Shown in pieces: positions 1-12,550 of a stretch of 64,000 nt of DNA (position 1 is the first letter of the stretch; each line of letters starts with the position of its first letter). Source of the stretch: Candidatus Promineofilum glycogenicum (GTDB lineage Bacteria > Chloroflexota > Anaerolineae > Promineifilales > Promineifilaceae); the NCBI GenBank assembly GCA_016707605.1, contig JADJHJ010000003.1:248001-312000 (forward strand). Reading direction: 5' to 3'. A program made the translations under genes and the position numbers. The notes beneath the pieces were generated by a model, which was not told where the DNA came from, ran no database searches, and was given only the letters and a program-made list of their open reading frames with translations.

Positions 1-130
1 GCCCATCTGCCGGGCGCAGACCATCCCGCTGCGCGAAGTCGCCGGCGGGCGCGCCTACCGTTGCGTTTTGTCGCCCGAAGAGTTGAGCGAGGCCCATGCC
101 CGGGAGGTATACGCCAGCCATGCTAAATGA
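1..130 (+). CDS. Oligopeptide/dipeptide ABC transporter ATPase, C-terminal fragment
   Basis: Only the last 42 codons are in the window; the gene begins before base 1 and stops at TGA 128-130. The tail contains two cysteines (PICRAQ and YRCVL) in the arrangement seen in the C-terminal extension of DppD/OppD-type ATPases, which follows the nucleotide-binding domain and can hold an iron-sulfur cluster. The next gene is a second ATPase overlapping this one by 11 bases, as expected for a DppD-DppF pair. Assignment rests on this short tail and on context, so the family is likely but not certain. Confidence 0.6.
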   Translation, partial: PICRAQTIPLREVAGGRAYRCVLSPEELSEAHAREVYASHAK

Positions 131-932
131 AAGAAAACCCTGTTTGCAGGGAGTGGGACTGACCAAAGTCTTCGGCCTCGGCCGCAAGAAGACCGTCGCC
201 GTCGATAACGTGGACTTCACCTTCCACGAGGGCGAGATCATCTCCATCGTCGGCGAATCGGGCAGCGGCAAGACCACCCTGGCCAAGATGCTGCTGGGGC
301 TGATCAACCAGACCTCGGGCGACGTCTTCTTCCAGGGCCAGAAGCGCGACCTCAGCTCCCACCGCAAGAAGAAGGAGTATTGGCGCAGCATCCAGGCCAT
401 CTTCCAGGACCCGTTCTCGTCCTACAACATCTTCAACAAGATCGACACCGTGCTGCTGGACTGCATTCGTATGCGCGGCGGCGGCAGCCTGTCCCGCGAC
501 GAAAAGACAGAAATGATGATCGAGGCCTGCCGCTTCGTCAACCTGAAGTTCGAGGAGCTGACCAACAAGTACCCCTTCGAGCTGTCCGGCGGCCAGCAGC
601 AGCGCCTCATGATCGCCCGCATCTTCCTGCTGAAGCCGAAGATTCTGCTGGCCGACGAGCCGACGTCGATGATCGACGCCTGCTCCCGCTCGACCATCCT
701 GGACGCGCTGCTGGACTTGCGCAACGAGATCGGCATGACGCCCATCTTCATCACCCACGACATCGGCCTGGCGTTCTACGTGTCCGACTCCGTCTACATC
801 ATGGAGCGCGGCCGAATTGTCGAAAGCGGCACGGCCGATGAGGTGATCTTGAATCCGCAAGAGCCGTATACCAAGCGGCTGATCAGCGACGTGCCGAAAA
901 TCCGCGAGGAGTGGGACCTATCCACTGTATAG
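120..932 (+). CDS. ABC transporter ATP-binding protein, DppF/OppF type
   Basis: A 270-residue cytoplasmic ATPase that would power import of peptides or oligosaccharides. Visible motifs are Walker A GESGSGKT, Q-loop near FQDPFSS, signature LSGGQQQR, Walker B ILLADEPTS and the switch histidine in FITHD. The start at 120 is chosen because GGGAGGT at 102-108 is well placed; an upstream ATG at 96 lies before that site. It overlaps the preceding ATPase by 11 bases. It lacks the Cys-rich C-terminal extension of many DppF proteins, ending shortly after PYTKRLISDVP. The downstream deacetylase and glycosidases suggest the substrate may be an oligosaccharide rather than a peptide (inference). Confidence 0.88.
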   Translation: MLNERKPCLQGVGLTKVFGLGRKKTVAVDNVDFTFHEGEIISIVGESGSGKTTLAKMLLGLINQTSGDVFFQGQKRDLSSHRKKKEYWRSIQAIFQDPFSSYNIFNKIDTVLLDCIRMRGGGSLSRDEKTEMMIEACRFVNLKFEELTNKYPFELSGGQQQRLMIARIFLLKPKILLADEPTSMIDACSRSTILDALLDLRNEIGMTPIFITHDIGLAFYVSDSVYIMERGRIVESGTADEVILNPQEPYTKRLISDVPKIREEWDLSTV

Positions 933-998
933 GCCCTCCGGTAGTGAGGTTGTGAATCCAACTGGGGCGCGCCGCCCTGTGGCGCGCGTAACTTAACC

Positions 999-2222
999 TT
1001 GAACACACTCAGCAGTTCGAAAACCGTCGTGCGGCTTGGCCCCGTTCTCCTGGCCTACGCCGCTTTTATCGCCCTGGGCATGCCCGATGGCCTGTTGGGC
1101 ATCGCCTGGCCGACCATGCGCGTGGACTTTGGCGTGCCGCTCGACGCCGTGGGCATGTTGCTCATCGCCGCGGTCGTCGGCTACATGACCTCCAGCTTTC
1201 TCAGCGGGACGCTGGTGGGGCGCTTCGGCGTGGGGCAGGTGCTGGCCGTTAGCTGTATGCTGACCGGCGCGGCGCTCGTCGGCTACACCTTCGTGCCGAC
1301 GTGGTGGATGATGGTCTCGTTGGGCGTTGTGGCCGGCCTGGGCGCGGGGGCCGTCGACGCCGGCATGAACACCTACGCCGCCGCCCACTTCGGCGAGGGG
1401 CTGGTGCAATGGCTGCACGCCAGCTATGGCATCGGCATCACCCTTGGCCCGATCATCATCACCACCGCCCTGACCACGTTCGACTCCTGGCGGCTGGGCT
1501 ATCGCCTCGTCGGCGGCTTCCAATTCCTGATGGCCCTGGCCTTTGTCTTCACCCTGTCGTGGTGGAGCGATCAACGCCGGCCGGCCACCGAAGGGCCGCA
1601 GGAAAAGAAGCTGACCGACTATAAGACGCCGATGGGCGAGACGGTGCGCCAGCCGCGCGTCTGGCTGAGTGTGGCCCTGTTCCTGCTCTACGTGGGGGCC
1701 GAGGTTTCGCTGGGCATCTGGGCCTACAGCCTGCTGACCGAATCGCGCGGCATCGAGCCGCGGCTGGCCGGCCTGCTGACCGGCAGCTATTGGGCCATGT
1801 TCACCGTCGGCCGCATTCTGGCCGGCCTCTACGCCAAGCGCATCGGCATCAACACGCTGGTTGTGGGTAGTCTGGCATTGGCGCTGTCGGGGGCGCTGCT
1901 GCTGTGGTGGAACCCGTTCCCGATGGCCAACCTGATCGCCGTGGTTGTGGTGGGCTTTGCCATCGCCCCCATCTTCCCGGCGCTCATCTCCGGCACCAGC
2001 CAGCGCGTCGGCGTCCACCTGGCGGCCAACACCATCGGTATGCAGATGGCCGTCACCGGGCTGGGCGCGTCGCTCATCCCCAGCCTGATCGGCGTGCTGG
2101 CCCGTCGCTTCTCGCTGGAGGTCGTGCCCATCGTCCTGGTGGCTCTCTTCCTGACTCTGTTGGGCCTGTACCGGCTGGCGATGACGCCGCGGGCCGCGGA
2201 GGAGACAGCGCATGTCGCCTAG
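999..2222 (+). CDS. MFS transporter
   Basis: Inner-membrane secondary transporter of 407 residues with about twelve hydrophobic segments in two six-helix halves. The interdomain loop (near residues 190-215) is rich in charged residues (SDQRRPATEGPQEKK). The N-terminal region with GMPDGLLGIAWP after TM1 resembles fucose-permease-like and YbjJ-like MFS proteins. The only in-frame start upstream of TM1 is TTG 999 (GTG 1029 is an alternative). No clear ribosome site is visible, and an inverted repeat GCGCGCC/GGCGCGC lies at about 966-987 just upstream. The stop overlaps the start of the deacetylase gene by 11 bases, so the two are probably translationally coupled. Substrate is unknown; a sugar is likely from context. 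Confidence 0.85.
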   Translation: MNTLSSSKTVVRLGPVLLAYAAFIALGMPDGLLGIAWPTMRVDFGVPLDAVGMLLIAAVVGYMTSSFLSGTLVGRFGVGQVLAVSCMLTGAALVGYTFVPTWWMMVSLGVVAGLGAGAVDAGMNTYAAAHFGEGLVQWLHASYGIGITLGPIIITTALTTFDSWRLGYRLVGGFQFLMALAFVFTLSWWSDQRRPATEGPQEKKLTDYKTPMGETVRQPRVWLSVALFLLYVGAEVSLGIWAYSLLTESRGIEPRLAGLLTGSYWAMFTVGRILAGLYAKRIGINTLVVGSLALALSGALLLWWNPFPMANLIAVVVVGFAIAPIFPALISGTSQRVGVHLAANTIGMQMAVTGLGASLIPSLIGVLARRFSLEVVPIVLVALFLTLLGLYRLAMTPRAAEETAHVA

Positions 2223-3080
2223 CCTGACCAACCGCCTGCTGGGCTACCCCGACGACGCGCGGCTGCTGATCATCAACGCCGACGACTTCGGCATGTGCCA
2301 CGCAGTCAACGCCGCCGTCATGCGCGCCTTGCAGGAAGGCATTGTCCGCTCGACGACGCTGATGACCCCCTGCCCCTGGGCGCGCCACGCTATGCGCTTC
2401 CTGGCCGAGCACCCGGAGATTCCCTTCGGCGTACACCTGACCGTCATCGCCGATTGGGAGGATTACCGCTGGGGGCCAATCGCCCCGCGCGGCATGGTTC
2501 CCACGCTCATCAACCCGCAAGGCGACTTCTACAACTTCGACCAGATGCAGCCCTTTCTGGCCCAGGCGGATTTGACGCAACTGGAGATGGAGTTCCGGGC
2601 GCAGATTGAGACGGTGCTGAGCGCCGGGCTGCGGCCGACGCATCTCGATTGGCACTGCCTGCGCCTTCAGGGCTGGGACAATGTTTATGAGGTGATGCTG
2701 CGGCTGGCGCGCGAGTACGGCCTGGCGCTGCGTGCCGTCGTCCCCTCCCACATCACCCGCGTGCAAAGTCTGGGCCTGCCGGCCAACGACAGCGGCTTTC
2801 TGGATAGCTACCTGGTCGACCCGACCACCAAGGCCGCTGCTTACGCCGACTTGCTGCGTCATCTGCCCGCCGGCCTGAGCGAGTGGGCGGTCCACCCCGG
2901 CCTCGACACCCCCGAACTGCTGACCATTGAGCCGCAGGGCAACCACGTCCGCCAGACGGATTTCGACTTCCTGATCTCGCCGCAGGCCAGGGAGATCGTG
3001 CAGGCCGAGGGCATTATTCTCCTGGACTACCGGGCGCTACGGGACGTCTGGGCGGCCGTTGAGGTCGAGAGAGTTCATTG

Positions 3081-3081
<1 letters not shown>
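2212..3081 (+). CDS. ChbG/YdjC-family carbohydrate deacetylase
   Basis: 289 residues, matching the ChbG/HpnK (YdjC) family of metal-dependent deacetylases, which remove N-acetyl groups from oligosaccharides such as chitobiose. Family hallmarks visible are LLIINADDFGMCHAVN near the N-terminus (paired aspartates), FGVHLTV (metal-binding histidine) and THLDWHCLRL (second His/Asp region). The start ATG lies inside the MFS gene and the stop TGA overlaps the ATG of the mannosidase gene (TGATG), so MFS, deacetylase and beta-mannosidase form one tightly packed operon. Probable role is trimming imported amino-sugar oligosaccharides before hydrolysis (inference). Confidence 0.88.
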
Positions 3082-5557
<2,476 letters not shown>

Positions 5558-5662
5558 ACTCATTGAAAAGAATGGAGGAGGCAGGTTTCACGACAAACGC
5601 AGCATCATCTTCTTACACGGCCGTGAAACCAACGTCTTTTGCAGCTAAGAAAGGAGCCTGTC

Positions 5663-7936
5663 ATGTCTAGCATTCAATCTCTTGTTGCCCAAATGACCCT
5701 GGAAGAAAAAGCGGCGCTCTGCACCGGGGAAAGCGCCTGGACGACCACGCCCATTCAACGTCTTGGCGTGCCGCGGCTGTTGGTCTCCGACGGCCCCCAC
5801 GGGCTTCGCCGCGTGGCCGACGTCTACTCGATGGCTAACAAGAGCCTGCCGGCCACCTGCTTCCCCACCGCCTCCGCCCTGGCTTCCAGTTGGGACGTGG
5901 AGCTATTGCACGAGATGGGGCAGGCCCTGGCCGAAGAGGCCATTGCCCTGGACGTTGACGTCATTCTCGGCCCCGGGGCCAACATGAAGCGCTCGCCGCT
6001 GTGCGGCCGTAACTTCGAGTACTTCGCCGAAGACCCCTACCTGGCGGGCACAATGGCCGCCGCGCTCATCGAGGGCATTCAGAGCCAGGGCGTCGGCACG
6101 TCGCTCAAGCACTATGCCGCTAACAATCAGGAGTACGAGCGCTTTTCGATTAGCGCCGAGGTGGATGAGCGCACCCTGCGCGAGATCTATCTGCCGGCGT
6201 TCGAGATGGCCGTCAAAAAGGCCAGGCCGTGGACGGTCATGTGCTCCTACAACCGCATCAACGGCACTTTCGGCTCCGAACATCACCAACTGCTGACCGA
6301 CATCCTCAAGAACGAGTGGGGCTTCGAGGGCTTCGTCGTCTCCGACTGGGGCGCGGTGCACAATCGCGTGGCCGCGCTGTGTGCCGGGCTAGACCTGGAG
6401 ATGCCCGGCCCCAAGCCGACGCGCGTCGATGCCGTCATCGAGGCGGTGCGCAACGGCGATCTGGACGAGGCGGTGCTCGATGAGGCGGTGCGGCGCATTC
6501 TGACTATCGTCTGCCGCGCGGCCCAGACGCCCAAGGGGGGCGAGTTCGACGCCGCGGCCCACCACGTCCTGGCGCGCAAGATTTCGGCCGAGACGATAGT
6601 GCTGCTGAAGAACAACGGCCTCCTCCCCCTGCAGAACCCGCAGCACGTCGCTGTCATCGGCCGCGCGGCGATGGAGGCCCACTTCCAGGGCGGCGGCAGC
6701 TCCCACATCAACCCGACCCAGGTCGACGTGCCCTTCAACGAACTGCAAAAGCTGGCCGGCAATGCCGAACTGAGCTTCGCCGAGGGGTATCCCAAGGACG
6801 ACAGCCGCGACCCGGCCCTGATCGAGCAGGCCGTGGCCATCGCCCAGACGGCCGATGTGGCTTTGCTCTACATCGCCCTGCCGTCTTACAAGGAGTCGGA
6901 GGGGTATGACCGGCCCGACTTGGACCTGACCGCGCAGCAGGTGGCGCTGATTCAGGCGGTGACGGCCGTGCAGCCCAACACCGTTGTCATCCTCAACAAC
7001 GGCGCGCCGCTGGCGATGGGCGAGTGGATTGGCGGCACGGCGGCGGTGCTGGAGGGGTGGATGATGGGCCAGGCGGGCGGCGGGGCCATCGCCGACGTGC
7101 TGTTCGGCCGCGTCAACCCGGCCGGCAAGCTGGCCGAGACCTACCCGTTGCGCCTGGCGGACACGCCGGCCCACCTCAACTTCCCCGGCGAAAACGGCGT
7201 GGTGCGTTATGGCGAGGGGTTGTTCATCGGCTACCGCTACTACGACGCCAAGGAACTGCCGGTGCAGTTCCCCTTCGGCTACGGGCTGAGCTACACCACC
7301 TTCGCCTACGACAACATGCGCGTCTCGGATGAGGAGTTCAAGGACGTGCAGGGCGTCATGGTGTCGGTGGACGTGACCAACACCGGGGCGGTGGCCGGCC
7401 AGGAGATCGTGCAGGTCTACGTCCACGACCGCGAATCGCGGCTGGTGCGGCCCTACAAGGAACTGAAGGGCTTCGCCAAGGTATCGCTGCAGCCGGGCGA
7501 GACGAAGACCGTGGCCATTCAACTCGACGAGCGCGCCTTTGCCTACTATGACCCGGCGCGCCACCAATGGATCACCGAAGATGGACAGTTCGACATCCTC
7601 GTTGGCGCGTCGTCGGCCGACATCCGCTGCCAGGCGACCGTCGTGCTGCAATGCACGATGGAGTTGGCGACCATTCTCCACGACGAATCGACCATCCGCG
7701 CCTGGTTCGACGACCCCATCGGCCGGCCCATCCTGGAGCCGATCTTCAACGAACTGATGCGCAAGGGCGGCCTGTTTAGCGAGAACGGCTCCAACGACGA
7801 TTCGATGGACCTGATCAGCTTCCTGATGGACCTGCCGCTGCGCAGCTTCTTCCACTTCCAGGAAGGCTCGCTGACCCAGCCGCCGGACGACATCACTAAC
7901 ATGCTGCTCGACCAGGTGCGCGGGGTTAAGGCTTAG
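5663..7936 (+). CDS. Glycoside hydrolase family 3 beta-glucosidase-type enzyme
   Basis: 757 residues, no signal peptide, so probably cytoplasmic. It has the GH3 (alpha/beta)8 domain with nucleophile D228 in GFVVSDWGAVH, an alpha/beta sandwich domain, a fibronectin-III-like domain near residues 560-670 (VDVTNTGAVAGQEIVQVYV) and an extra C-terminal helical region (LATILHDESTIRAWFDD onward) of about 90 residues. Start ATG 5663 is chosen for AAGGAG at 5651-5656, six bases upstream. It follows the beta-mannosidase by about 100 bases and ends in a strong terminator. It likely releases glucose or a related sugar from oligosaccharides; the exact specificity cannot be read from sequence. Confidence 0.92.
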   Translation: MSSIQSLVAQMTLEEKAALCTGESAWTTTPIQRLGVPRLLVSDGPHGLRRVADVYSMANKSLPATCFPTASALASSWDVELLHEMGQALAEEAIALDVDVILGPGANMKRSPLCGRNFEYFAEDPYLAGTMAAALIEGIQSQGVGTSLKHYAANNQEYERFSISAEVDERTLREIYLPAFEMAVKKARPWTVMCSYNRINGTFGSEHHQLLTDILKNEWGFEGFVVSDWGAVHNRVAALCAGLDLEMPGPKPTRVDAVIEAVRNGDLDEAVLDEAVRRILTIVCRAAQTPKGGEFDAAAHHVLARKISAETIVLLKNNGLLPLQNPQHVAVIGRAAMEAHFQGGGSSHINPTQVDVPFNELQKLAGNAELSFAEGYPKDDSRDPALIEQAVAIAQTADVALLYIALPSYKESEGYDRPDLDLTAQQVALIQAVTAVQPNTVVILNNGAPLAMGEWIGGTAAVLEGWMMGQAGGGAIADVLFGRVNPAGKLAETYPLRLADTPAHLNFPGENGVVRYGEGLFIGYRYYDAKELPVQFPFGYGLSYTTFAYDNMRVSDEEFKDVQGVMVSVDVTNTGAVAGQEIVQVYVHDRESRLVRPYKELKGFAKVSLQPGETKTVAIQLDERAFAYYDPARHQWITEDGQFDILVGASSADIRCQATVVLQCTMELATILHDESTIRAWFDDPIGRPILEPIFNELMRKGGLFSENGSNDDSMDLISFLMDLPLRSFFHFQEGSLTQPPDDITNMLLDQVRGVKA

Positions 7937-7974
7937 GCCGCGCTGGCGGGTTGCCAACCCGACCTACAAAACGA

Positions 7975-8013
7975 AACGGCCGGACTCGCGTTGAGTCCGG
8001 CCGTTCGTTTTTA
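7975..8013 (+). terminator. Rho-independent terminator after the GH3 gene
   Basis: Perfect 13-bp stem: AACGGCCGGACTC (7975-7987), loop GCGTT, GAGTCCGGCCGTT (7993-8005), followed by CGTTTTT. It closes the glycosidase operon. A closely similar stem occurs at 15683-15716, so this terminator sequence itself belongs to a repeat family. Confidence 0.9.
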
Positions 8014-8030
8014 CTAGTCCCTAACCACTA

Positions 8031-8243
8031 GGGTGTGTATGCAAATTGCTAAGTATGCCTGTTCGGCTGCGTCCGCCCCGGGCTGAAGCCACGGGGCTAC
8101 TCAACAGCGGCCCCTGAACGGGCCTTTAGAGCGCGGCCGCCCCTTCTTGAGCCGGCCTCGGCCGGCGTCGTTGATTAGCCCGGTGCCTTCAGGCCCGGGC
8201 GGACGGGTCGATCAGACCTTTGGCACGGTTTGCATACACGTCC
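8031..8243. mobile_element. MITE-like element with terminal inverted repeats and TA duplication
   Basis: A 213-bp non-coding element bounded by imperfect 15-bp inverted repeats: GGGTGTGTATGCAAA (8031-8045) and the complement of TTTGCATACACGTCC (8229-8243), 13 of 15 matching. It is flanked by TA on both sides (8029-8030 and 8244-8245), the target duplication expected for IS630/Tc1-type transposition. The interior is GC-rich and contains short palindromes such as GCCGGCCTCGGCCGGC. It has no reading frame, so it would need a transposase in trans. Its ends differ from those of the neighbouring IS630 element, so that element is probably not its partner. Confidence 0.7.
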
Positions 8244-8245
8244 TA

Positions 8246-8300
8246 GGGTGTGTGTTCAAATTGCTAAGTATGCCTGTTCGGCTGCGTCCGCCCCGGGCTA
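8246..8300. repeat. Second, interrupted copy of the MITE-like element (left part)
   Basis: Starts immediately after the shared TA at 8244-8245 and matches the first copy for about 55 bases with three or so mismatches (GGGTGTGTGTTCAAATTGCT versus the first copy). It stops at CCCCGGGCTA, where the insertion sequence begins. A divergent continuation of the same repeat is recognisable after the insertion sequence, at about 9597-9735. Confidence 0.75.
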
Positions 8301-9544
8301 ATGAAGTTTAACAATTTAATACGGTAACAAGCCAACATAGCGCAGCAACGCCGACGAACCGTTGAGAAAGCGGTCGAGGAATGTGGCTACCAGGGATTTG
8401 AGCCTGGGCCAATCATCGGCACAGCGATGGAGACGGATGACCTCTTGCTTGAGCCAACGCCAGAGCTTCTCGATGGGGTTCAGCCAGGAAGCGTAAGTCG
8501 GCAGACAAAGCAATTGAATCGGCAGCGTGTCCCGAATGGCTTTCTGTCGCGGTTCGGTGGGCCAATTGCTGGGCAGACGCGGTGGCCAGGGAAGTTGCTG
8601 AGGCTGGAGACGACAGAGCACGTCAGGGTGAAAATGCACCGGCCAGTTGTCCAGGACAATGGCAATCGTCTCTGCCTGCGGATAGGCGGCCTGGACTTGG
8701 GCGAAGAAATCAGACAAGCAGGCGGTGGTGATGTGGCTGCGCTGGAGGTAAATGACTTGCCCGGTGATGGCATCCAGAGTGGCCACAAGGCGAAAGCAGG
8801 TATTGGACGCATAGCTGCGCCGCGCCAACGGCTGGGGGTGACCCACGGCTTCATACGCCCAGGACAGTTCCGGCTGGCGGTAGTAAGAGAGCTCATCCAG
8901 GTAGAGCAAGGGGAAACGCTCCGGCTGCCGCTCGGCCCGTGCCCGATGCTCGTCGATCCAGGCCCGCTTTGCCTGATAGTGCGGGTCGGGGCTGTGAAGG
9001 TAATCGCGCGCTCGTTTGTAACCAATGCCCAACCGGGCCAGCAAACGCCATACGCTCCCCGGCGCATGCCCCCGCAACCAGTCGAACTGGTCGGCAATCA
9101 TGGCCAGTGTCCAACGATGACGAGCATGGCCGAACAGGTGCGGGTCGCGGCGAACCGTGTGCACCACGGCCTGGTGGGCCTCTTCATCGCTCCCGTGCTG
9201 GGGGGAAAAAAGCTGCCTTGCGGCCTCGCCCTGGCTTCACCAGCCAGCCGTCAATCCCGCCGGCCAGATAGCGATTCAGCCAGCGGTAGACCGTATCCGG
9301 GTCGCGCGTCTTCAGCACGCCCTGTTTGGCCACCGCATGGGGCGATTGCCCGGCGGCGACCTTCAACAAAGCCGCCGCCTTCTCGCGCACATGGGGTTTG
9401 GGATGTCGGTCGCGCGCTCGCTCCAGCTCGGCTCGCTGTTCGTCGCTTAGTTCGAGTGTCCGTCGGGCGGCCATGTCGTCACCTCCGGCTACTATCTTAT
9501 CCCACTACCTGGGTTTTTGGCGGTATTATTTTGTTAAACTTTTT
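8301..9544 (-). mobile_element. IS630-family insertion sequence
   Basis: About 1.24 kb carrying a DDE transposase on the minus strand. Terminal inverted repeats are about 21 bp: AAGTTTAACAATTTAATACGG (8304-8324) and the complement of 9521-9541, 18 of 21 matching. The left end abuts TA at 8299-8300, the usual IS630 target; the right end runs into a 15-G tract that hides any matching TA. It sits inside the second copy of the MITE-like repeat. Confidence 0.82.
8316..9474 (-). CDS. IS630-family transposase, frameshifted into two parts
   Basis: The N-terminal part (ATG at 9474) encodes a helix-turn-helix region (LSDEQRAELERARDRHPKPHVREKA is split across the first helices) and ends prematurely at 9184. 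The C-terminal part continues in another frame to 8316 and holds the DDE catalytic core: LYLDELSYY, IVLDNWPVHFH and NPIEKLWRWLKQE. The change of frame falls at a run of six T followed by six C (minus strand, about 9201-9212); dropping one base gives a continuous FFPQHGSDEEAHQ linking the two halves. The shift needed is +1 (or -2), not the -1 that known IS programmed frameshifts use. Either slippage, consensus error or inactivation is possible. Confidence 0.8.
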
Positions 9545-9752
9545 GGGGGGGGGGGGGGGTGGGGGCGGGGGATGGCCGGGGGGCGTTTTTCGGCGCCGCG
9601 CCCCGCCGGAGCCGGGGGGTTATTCCAACGGCCCCTCAAGGGGCCTTAAGGCGCCGGCGGGTCGCCCTCTGTCTTAAGCCGGCCTTGGCCGGCGTTGTTA
9701 AGTAGCCCGGCCGCTTTAGGGCCGGGCGGGCTCGCCACCCACTCGCCACCCG
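9545..9752. other. Gene-free stretch: poly-G tract and divergent repeat remnant
   Basis: Bases 9545-9559 are fifteen consecutive G followed by more G-rich low-complexity sequence. From about 9597 to 9735 the sequence is a diverged copy of the interior of the MITE-like repeat at 8085-8220 (for example CGGCCCCTCAAGGGGCC and AAGCCGGCCTTGGCCGGCG). No gene is visible. The poly-G tract may mark poor consensus quality. Confidence 0.6.
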
Positions 9753-11021
<1,269 letters not shown>

Positions 11022-11042
11022 AAGTCACTCCGAGTTGTAGCG

Positions 11043-11092
11043 GGGGATGGTATTCCGCCTCCGGGCGATTGCAGAGGCGGGATGCCATCCTT
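11043..11092. repeat. Palindrome between proB and proA
   Basis: Inverted repeat with arms GGATGGTATTCCGCCTC and GAGGCGGGATGCCATCC around a short loop. It is not followed by a T run on the coding strand, so it is more likely an mRNA-stability or partial-termination hairpin than a full terminator. It belongs to the general class of intergenic palindromes in this window. Confidence 0.7.
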
Positions 11093-11094
11093 CC

Positions 11095-12195
11095 CTACAA
11101 TAAGATCAGGTCGTTGCGATGGACGACGACCGCGCCATAGGCGTAGCCCAGCCGGTCGATGATCTCGCCCGAGCGGCAGCCGGCGATGCGCCGCAGGTCG
11201 CCGCTGTCGTAGCGGGTGATGCCGCGGGCCAACTCCTGCCGCGCCGGGTCGAGGATGAGCACCGTGTCGCCGCGGTCGAACTCCCCCTCGACGGTGGTGA
11301 TGCCGGCCGGCAGCAGCGACTTGCCGCCGCGGGCCAGCGCCTCGGCCGCGCCGCCGTCCACCAGCAGCGCCCCGGCCGGCCGCGGCCCGGCCAATATCCA
11401 GCGCTTGCGGCTCTCCACCGGCTGCTCCAGCGGCGGGAAGCGCGTGCCCACGGCCTCGCCGGCGGCGGCGCGGGCGATGACGTTGGGCAGGCGACCGGCG
11501 GCGATGACCACCTCCGTGCCGGCGCGGCGGGCCACGTCGGCGGCGCGCAGCTTGGTCGACATGCCGCCCACGCCCAGCCCGGAGGCGCTGTCGCCGGCCG
11601 CGTCGCGCAGCGTGGCGTCGATGTGGCGCACTTCGGGGATGAGCGTCGCCGCCGGGTCGGTCTGCGGGTCGGCGGTGAACAGGCCCGGCTGGTCGGTCAG
11701 CAGCAGCAGCAGGTCGGCTTCGGCCAGAATGGCCACCAGGGCGGAGAGGGTGTCATTGTCGCCCAGGCGAATTTCCTCCGTGGCTACGGCGTCGTTTTCG
11801 TTGATGACGGGGACGACGCGATGGGCCAGCAGGGTATGCAGCGCGTCGCGGGCGTTGAGGAAGCGCCGCCGGTTCTCCACGTCGGCCCGCGTCAGCAGCA
11901 GTTGGCCGACGAACAGGCCGTAGATGGCGAAGAAGTGCTCCCACATCTGCATCAGCCGCGTCTGGCCGACGGCGGCCAGCATCTGCTTGTTGGCCAGCGT
12001 CGGCGGCAGGTCGGGGTGGCCCAGCCGCTCGCGGCCGACGGCGATGGCCCCCGAGGTGCAGACGATGACCTCGTGGCCGGCGGCTTGCAACGCGGCGCAC
12101 TGGCGGGCCAACTCCACCATGTGGGCCTGATCCAGCCGCGGCGTGCCGCCGGTCAGGACGCTGGTGCCGAACTTGATGACGATTCTGCGGGTCAT
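11095..12195 (-). CDS. proB: Glutamate 5-kinase
   Basis: First and committed step of proline synthesis: phosphorylates glutamate to gamma-glutamyl phosphate. 366 residues: an amino-acid kinase domain (VIKFGTSVLTGG at the N-terminus, TSGAIAVG, NENDAVATEEIRLGDND, GVGGMSTKLRAADVA) and a C-terminal PUA domain from about residue 280 (GALLVDGGAAEALARGGKSL). Start ATG 12195. The family is usually feedback-inhibited by proline through the kinase domain. It is followed by proA on the same strand. Confidence 0.96.
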   Translation of the reverse strand: MTRRIVIKFGTSVLTGGTPRLDQAHMVELARQCAALQAAGHEVIVCTSGAIAVGRERLGHPDLPPTLANKQMLAAVGQTRLMQMWEHFFAIYGLFVGQLLLTRADVENRRRFLNARDALHTLLAHRVVPVINENDAVATEEIRLGDNDTLSALVAILAEADLLLLLTDQPGLFTADPQTDPAATLIPEVRHIDATLRDAAGDSASGLGVGGMSTKLRAADVARRAGTEVVIAAGRLPNVIARAAAGEAVGTRFPPLEQPVESRKRWILAGPRPAGALLVDGGAAEALARGGKSLLPAGITTVEGEFDRGDTVLILDPARQELARGITRYDSGDLRRIAGCRSGEIIDRLGYAYGAVVVHRNDLILL

Positions 12196-12550
12196 AGAGA
12201 AACCACAGATTACACAGATTTCACCGATTAAGAAAGGGTGATCCGCAGATTGGAGGCAGGCAGGCGCAGAGAAAGCTTATTCTTTTTTGGCTTGCTCAGC
12301 GCCTTTGCGAGGCCTCCTCTTCTGAAAGCTGCGCAATCTGCGGTTTCTTCTATCAAGGGGTGACATTTATCCGGCCAAGAGGTGACGATTGTCGTGACGT
12401 TGCCCCTTGGAGTATGATACGCTTAGGCTCGGTTGAATCGGCCAACGCACCCTGCAACCCATTTGGTCGCGCGCCCGCAGCGGCGCGGCGGCCATACCAC
12501 CGGCGGCCACCTGCGCCGCGATTTCACAGTACCGATAAGGAGATTTGAGC
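12196..12550. other. Divergent intergenic region between proB and the aldolase gene
   Basis: 355 bases with no gene. Next to proB lies one arm of the GATTACA-type repeat (12200-12231, units CAGATTACA, CAGATTTCA, CCGATTAAG) and degenerate echoes of it to about 12345. Toward the aldolase there is a possible promoter, TTGTCG at 12389-12394 and TATGAT at 12413-12418 with 18-base spacing, followed by a GC-rich leader of about 125 bases and AAGGAG at 12537-12542. Confidence 0.55.

Noticed and set aside
5558..5648. C-terminal tail of the mannosidase as encoded without frame correction
   Set aside because: The roughly 50 residues have no resemblance to the family, while the corrected frame gives the expected C-terminus and stops at 5557.
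9184..9212. Programmed -1 frameshift in the IS630 transposase
   Set aside because: The shift needed to join the frames is +1 or -2, not -1, and other genes here show similar single-base breaks, so slippage or consensus error is at least as likely.
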